Shown: one piece after another, positions 6,168 through 8,843 of the stretch
How positions within the stretch are numbered: position 1 is the first letter of the stretch
How the letters are laid out: every line of letters begins with the position of its first letter
Made by a program: the position numbers and the translations under genes
Assembly (NCBI GenBank): GCA_964415255.1
Contig: CAYQAC010000201.1
Span: 1 to 8,843 of the forward strand
Source: JAHBVY01 sp964415255
Lineage (GTDB): Bacteria > Myxococcota_A > Polyangia > Polyangiales > Polyangiaceae
DNA: 8,843 bases
Direction: 5' to 3'
Notes under the pieces: generated by a model
What the model saw: only the letters and a program-made list of their open reading frames with translations
Database searches by the model: none
What the model was told of the DNA's origin: nothing

Positions 6168-6785
6168 ATGGTGAGCCATCGCAAGCCTTCACGTCAGCTA
6201 AACTCACGTCTTAGTCAGGCTCTCTGGTTCGGCGCCCTCATGGCGCTGTTCAGCGTGAGCTGCCGTGCGTCAGTGAGCGCCAAGCTGAACACCGGGGAGG
6301 ACGATGAGCTGGACGAGAGCGTGACCCCCGTCTCCTCTACCCTCGACACCTACGAGGCGGACGTGGACTACGCGCTGAACGGCGCGCGCCACGATCTCGG
6401 CTTGAGTGAGCAGGCCAAGGGCGCCGCGGCTGCCTGCAGCTGCATCGCCGTGAAGGTGGGCACCGCGACCGATCCTAGCTTCGAGTGGCACGGCGCGGTG
6501 CCGCGCATCGACCCGGACCACCAGCTGGTGTTCGCGATGAGCTCTGAGGGCAAGGCCTGTGAGAAGGAGCCGGAGGATAGCCTCGGCGCTTCGTACTGGG
6601 GCTTCCGCCAGGAGGGGGAAGACATCGTGATCTTGGTGGAGAACGCGCGCTTCGGGCGCCCGCTCACGAGCGGCGCCGTGATCCCGAAGCCCACCGGCAG
6701 CGGGCGCATCTACCTGCGCCCCGCCTCACGCGAGGTGCCCTATGGCCGCCCCGCCGACGGCAGCACCCACTGCCGCCTCAACTGA
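6168..6785 (+). CDS. Small exported (lipo)protein of unknown function
   Basis: 205 residues from the ATG at 6168. The frame is open back to an ATG at 6054, but that extension runs through the T run and palindrome and would place 38 odd residues before a clear signal peptide, so it was rejected. The signal has a basic start (SHRKPSRQLNSR), a hydrophobic core at 18-31 and Cys32 in FSVSC, a lipobox with an unusual Ser at -3. The mature part has an acidic linker (44-66), then a compact domain with CSCIAV (90-95), FEWHGAVP, a single Cys131, GEDIVILVEN (150-159), GAVIP and HCR near the end. Four cysteines after Cys32 (90, 92, 131, 202) fit two disulfides. The alternating hydrophobic strands suggest a beta-rich fold. 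No family is recognised. The ribosome site is weak. The gene is convergent with the kinase gene, 67 bp away. Confidence 0.75.
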   Translation: MVSHRKPSRQLNSRLSQALWFGALMALFSVSCRASVSAKLNTGEDDELDESVTPVSSTLDTYEADVDYALNGARHDLGLSEQAKGAAAACSCIAVKVGTATDPSFEWHGAVPRIDPDHQLVFAMSSEGKACEKEPEDSLGASYWGFRQEGEDIVILVENARFGRPLTSGAVIPKPTGSGRIYLRPASREVPYGRPADGSTHCRLN

Positions 6786-6829
6786 ACCCACCGCGCCCAG
6801 TCGCTAAAGTCAGCATAACAGACTAACGG

Positions 6830-6856
6830 CTGAGCGGCCTTCACGCCGCGGCTCAG
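6830..6856. terminator. Candidate hairpin at the convergent gene ends
   Basis: CTGAGC (6830-6835) pairs with GCTCAG (6851-6856); inside, GGC (6836-6838) pairs with GCC (6845-6847) around CTTCAC, leaving a 3-base bulge. It overlaps the stop codon of the kinase gene and lies 45 bases after the stop of the opposing gene, a position suited to termination from either side. There is no T tract. Confidence 0.3.
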
Positions 6857-7905
6857 GTGAACCCAGCTGAGCTCAGCGCGTCGCGGATCTGCTCGCGCGT
6901 GCCGCGCAGCCGCTCGCTGAGGTAGCGCCGGACGAGCTGAGCGAACTGCTCCTTGCTGAGCGGCGCGCACAGCTCCGCCGCGACGAATTGGATCGCGCGC
7001 CGGAGCTCCGCCGCGCTCTGGTAGCGCCCCTCACGATCACGTGAGAGCGCCTTACGGATCACCTGCGCGAGCGGCTCCGGCACATGGCGAGGCAGGGGCG
7101 CGTACGGCGCGCCGAGCCGCAGCTGCTCATACACCTCGATCATTGAGCCGCGGTAGGGCACGCGCCCAGTTACCATCCGGTAAAATACCACCCCGGCCGC
7201 CCACACGTCCACGCGGCGATCGATCTCGCGCCGCATCGCCTGCTCAGGTGCCATGTAGGTCACCTTCCCCTTGAGCACACCGGTCTGTGTCTGCTCCGTC
7301 AGGCGGCTCACCGCCTTCGCCACCCCGAAGTCGATCAGCTTCACGTCACCGGACGCGCTCACCAAGATGTTGGAGGGCGACACGTCGCGATGGATCACCC
7401 CCGCGGACTGCCCGTCGGGTGTGGTCAGCTCGTGCGCCACGTGGAGGCCGAGGCAGGCCTCCCCCACCACCCGCAAGGTCGCCGCCAGGGGCAGCTCGTC
7501 GCCCGCCTGGCTGATGTGCTTCATCAGCTGACCCAAGGTGTCACCGTCCACCCACTCCAGGGCGACGTAGGGCACCCCCTGCGCCAGCCCCACGTCGCGC
7601 ACCTCGATCACGTTCGGGTGGTGGATGGCGGCGAGCAGCGACACCTCATCGAGGAACATCCGCACGAAGGCGCGATCGGTCACGAGCTGCGGTAAAATGG
7701 TCTTCAGCGCCACGAGCTCCGGCTGCCCACCCTCACGGCGCCGCACCGCGGCCCACACGTTGGCCATGCCTCCCGACGCGAGCTTGGAGAGCAGCACGTA
7801 CTCGCCGAGCGCCGTCCCCACAGCGAGCTCCACGCGCGCTGGGGGTGTGCTGGTGGCAGCTTCGACCCACTGCGCGACCTGATGGGTGATGGGGTGCTTG
7901 GACAT
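6853..7905 (-). CDS. Soluble Hanks-type Ser/Thr protein kinase
   Basis: Phosphorylates Ser/Thr on proteins using ATP; the substrate is unknown. Of 350 residues, the kinase domain spans about 35-310: Gly loop LASGGMANVW (42-51, first glycine replaced by Ala43), VALK with Lys68, the alpha-C acid Glu87, HRDVSPSNIL (172-181; Asp174, Asn179), DFG (192-194), an activation loop with Thr203, 206, 208 and 216, APEQ (219-222) and DVWAAGVV (233-240). All catalytic residues are present, so activity is expected. HRDVSPxN is typical of myxobacterial kinases. The tail (311-350) is short and helical, with no PASTA, TPR, receiver or membrane segment, so the protein appears cytoplasmic and needs a partner for signal input. 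The ATG at 7905 lacks a good ribosome site. It is convergent with the exported protein gene. Confidence 0.96.
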   Translation of the reverse strand: MSKHPITHQVAQWVEAATSTPPARVELAVGTALGEYVLLSKLASGGMANVWAAVRRREGGQPELVALKTILPQLVTDRAFVRMFLDEVSLLAAIHHPNVIEVRDVGLAQGVPYVALEWVDGDTLGQLMKHISQAGDELPLAATLRVVGEACLGLHVAHELTTPDGQSAGVIHRDVSPSNILVSASGDVKLIDFGVAKAVSRLTEQTQTGVLKGKVTYMAPEQAMRREIDRRVDVWAAGVVFYRMVTGRVPYRGSMIEVYEQLRLGAPYAPLPRHVPEPLAQVIRKALSRDREGRYQSAAELRRAIQFVAAELCAPLSKEQFAQLVRRYLSERLRGTREQIRDALSSAGFT

Positions 7906-7930
7906 GGGGCCGTGCTGGGGCTTTCAGGCT

Positions 7931-7953
7931 AGCGCCGGAGCGCCTAGAGCGCC
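7931..7953 (-). promoter_or_regulatory. Three iterated AGCGCC hexamers upstream of the kinase gene
   Basis: AGCGCC occurs at 7931-7936, 7939-7944 and 7948-7953 (GGCGCT on the kinase's strand), 26 to 48 bases before its start codon. The third copy overlaps one arm of a 6-bp inverted repeat, GCGCCC (7949-7954) and GGGCGC (7964-7969). It could be a protein site or leader structure; chance is possible in this composition. Confidence 0.25.
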
Positions 7954-8033
7954 CGCCCCGCGTGGGCGCGAACGGTCCAAAGGGCTGCCTGCGGCCCCCA
8001 CGAACGGCGCCCCGTCGTGGAGCAGTGCTGCGT

Positions 8034-8093
8034 CGCGCAGGCGCGCGCCGGCGACGCTTGCTGCGCAAGCAAAGCCGGCGGCTCACCTGCGCG
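8034..8093. other. Long composite inverted repeat (about 60 nt)
   Basis: Nested arms read directly: CGCGCAGG (8034-8041) with CCTGCGCG (8086-8093); CGCCGGC (8046-8052) with GCCGGCG (8074-8080); GCTTGC (8056-8061) with GCAAGC (8065-8070) around TGC. Internal loops are 4/5 bases and a symmetric 3/3 (GAC opposite AAA). That is 21 Watson-Crick pairs, and two wobble plus two more Watson-Crick pairs can extend it to 8030-8097. It is the strongest linear stem in the window, 129 bases upstream of the kinase start. It may be a structured RNA, a terminator-like barrier in a divergent region, or a palindromic DNA repeat; no T tract follows. Confidence 0.5.
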
Positions 8094-8415
8094 GTGCCGT
8101 CGCACCCTCAGCTGGCCATGAGCGCCAAGCCGCGCGCACGCGTTCGAGCCGCTGCACGGTGCTCCTGCCAGGCTCCTTCGGGGGCTCTCCACCCCATGAC
8201 AGCAAGATCACCCTCTGGCGTCGCCAGGATTGCTCATGATCAGCTGTTCGGCGTGCTCACACACTGAACATCGATGACTCTGCGCCTGTGTACGAGCGAC
8301 CCATAGCACTCCTTGGGCACCACCATGACACCCCGATCATCCCTGACTGAGTTGTCACACCGAAACCAACCTATCCAGCGCGATGAGCAGACGCGAGCAC
8401 CGCAAAAACAAGGCA

Positions 8416-8428
8416 AATATCGCATATT
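8416..8428. promoter_or_regulatory. AT-rich operator-like palindrome
   Basis: AATAT (8416-8420), CGC, ATATT (8424-8428) is a perfect 13-bp inverted repeat within the A/T-richer patch upstream of the lipoprotein gene. Such symmetry suits a dimeric DNA-binding protein, but the distance to the start codon (165 bases) leaves its target unclear. Confidence 0.3.
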
Positions 8429-8593
8429 CTACCTCAGCCGCTGACCGGCTGCGCCGCGCGCGAATGATAACTTCCGCAAACGAGTTGACGTGCTGCCATC
8501 AGTTAGTCACCTTGCACGTCCTAGTCATGGCCAGGCGCGCTGGGCGCCCGACTGAAGATTTCCAAATCACTCTCACCCAATGGAGTCACGAAA

Positions 8594-8843
8594 ATGAACA
8601 ACCGATTTTTGAGTGTTGGGGCACTGTTGGTCCTCGCGAGCACGCTCAGCCTGGCTGGCTGCAGCGACGACGAAGACGACAAGAAGCCTGGGAGCGGCGG
8701 CACCGGCGCCACGGGCGCTAGTGGTGGCACCGGCGGCTCAACCGCGGGCACCGGCGGCTCAACCGCAGGCACCGGCGGCTCAACCGCGGGCACCGGCGGC
8801 TCAACTGGCGGCACCGGCGGCTCAACTGGCGGCACCGGCGGCT
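8594..8843 (+). CDS. Lipoprotein with GTGGST repeat tail (runs off the right edge)
   Basis: The ATG at 8594 is preceded by GGAG (8582-8585) at 8 bases, a good ribosome site. The first 83 codons are visible. Residues 1-22 form a lipoprotein signal: NNR, a hydrophobic core, and the canonical lipobox LAGC with Cys23 as the lipidated residue. An acidic stretch, SDDEDDKK (24-31), follows, then a Gly/Thr/Ser/Ala low-complexity region that from residue 45 becomes a regular seven-residue repeat, GTGGSTA or GTGGSTG. Such flexible Gly/Thr linkers are common just after the anchor in myxobacterial outer-membrane lipoproteins and usually tether a folded domain, which here lies beyond the window. Its function therefore cannot be told. 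The minus-strand Pro/Val/Glu-rich frame over the same bases is a by-product of the repeat. Confidence 0.85.
   Translation, partial: MNNRFLSVGALLVLASTLSLAGCSDDEDDKKPGSGGTGATGASGGTGGSTAGTGGSTAGTGGSTAGTGGSTGGTGGSTGGTGG
8726..8843 (+). repeat. 21-bp in-frame tandem repeat array
   Basis: Five full copies (8726-8746, 8747-8767, 8768-8788, 8789-8809, 8810-8830) and 13 bases of a sixth are visible. Copies 1 and 3 are identical, copy 2 differs by one silent base, and copies 4 and 5 are identical to each other (last residue Gly instead of Ala). The pattern suggests expansion by slippage or unequal exchange; copy number may vary between strains. Confidence 0.95.

Larger units (their letters stand above)
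7906..8593. other. 688-bp divergent gap without a convincing gene
   Basis: It separates the kinase (-) from the repeat-tailed lipoprotein (+). The left half is GC-rich and carries the AGCGCC iterations and the long stem at 8034-8093. From about 8250 the DNA becomes visibly richer in A and T than the rest of the window, with an operator-like palindrome at 8416-8428 and TTGACG at 8485-8490, which resembles a -35 box but lacks a matching -10 at 16-18 bases. Short open frames exist (for example 8118-8267 and 8325-8444, plus strand) but have no ribosome site or coding-type third-position bias. Confidence 0.5.

Noticed and set aside
8325..8444. 39-codon plus-strand open frame in the A/T-richer patch
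   Set aside because: No ribosome site and mixed third-position bases, unlike confirmed genes here; the operator-like palindrome lies inside it.
8485..8513. Promoter with TTGACG at 8485-8490
   Set aside because: The hexamer is good, but no -10-like sequence lies 16-18 bases downstream.
8383..8721. 112-codon plus-strand frame overlapping the lipoprotein start
   Set aside because: It overlaps a well-supported lipoprotein signal and ribosome site in another frame; its second half is the Arg-rich shift of the repeat-tailed gene.
8521..8835. Minus-strand Pro/Val/Glu repeat protein
   Set aside because: It is the reverse reading of the 21-bp repeats; the plus frame has a signal peptide, LAGC lipobox and ribosome site.

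Overview
This is a high-GC bacterial window most consistent with Myxococcota (myxobacteria or relatives). The reasons are a soluble Hanks-type Ser/Thr kinase with the HRDVSPSN catalytic loop common in that phylum, three exported or lipoprotein-type orphans, one with a long Gly/Thr/Ser-rich repeat tail, strong G/C preference at third codon positions, and very long charged coiled coils. The phylum call is an inference; no rRNA or tRNA gene is present to anchor it.

Layout: (1) 1-53 may be the edge of a gene that cannot be assigned to a strand with confidence. (2) 54-408 is mostly non-coding and contains a 53-nt segment (222-274) that folds on paper into a perfect three-way junction. (3) 409-939 (+) encodes a small cysteine-rich exported protein. 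(4) 1133-3244 (+) encodes a 703-residue protein with a degenerate methyltransferase-like Rossmann head and a long, internally repeated coiled-coil body. (5) 3335-4390 (+) encodes a DnaJ (Hsp40) with all four zinc motifs. (6) 4448-5752 (-) encodes an intact FliI/SctN-type secretion ATPase, convergent with dnaJ and with no secretion or flagellar partners beside it. (7) 5753-6167 is a gap with three copies of a 22-bp hairpin-forming repeat, a T run and a 14-bp palindrome. (8) 6168-6785 (+) encodes a small exported protein. (9) 6853-7905 (-) encodes the Ser/Thr kinase. (10) 7906-8593 is a 688-bp gap with a composite stem of about 60 nt (8034-8093) and an AT-rich patch with an operator-like palindrome. 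(11) 8594 to the right edge (+) is the start of a lipoprotein with 21-bp tandem repeats.

How the genes may work together: the coiled-coil protein and DnaJ are codirectional with 90 bp between them and could be cotranscribed, although a hairpin lies in that gap. DnaJ and the ATPase are tail to tail. Both chaperones and FliI/SctN ATPases handle unfolded clients, so a functional link is possible, but the sequence shows only proximity. The kinase has no membrane segment or sensor domain. No mobile element, CRISPR array, tRNA, rRNA or phage gene was seen. The most unusual items are the two strongly structured non-coding segments, the pseudo-methyltransferase/coiled-coil architecture and the isolated secretion ATPase.
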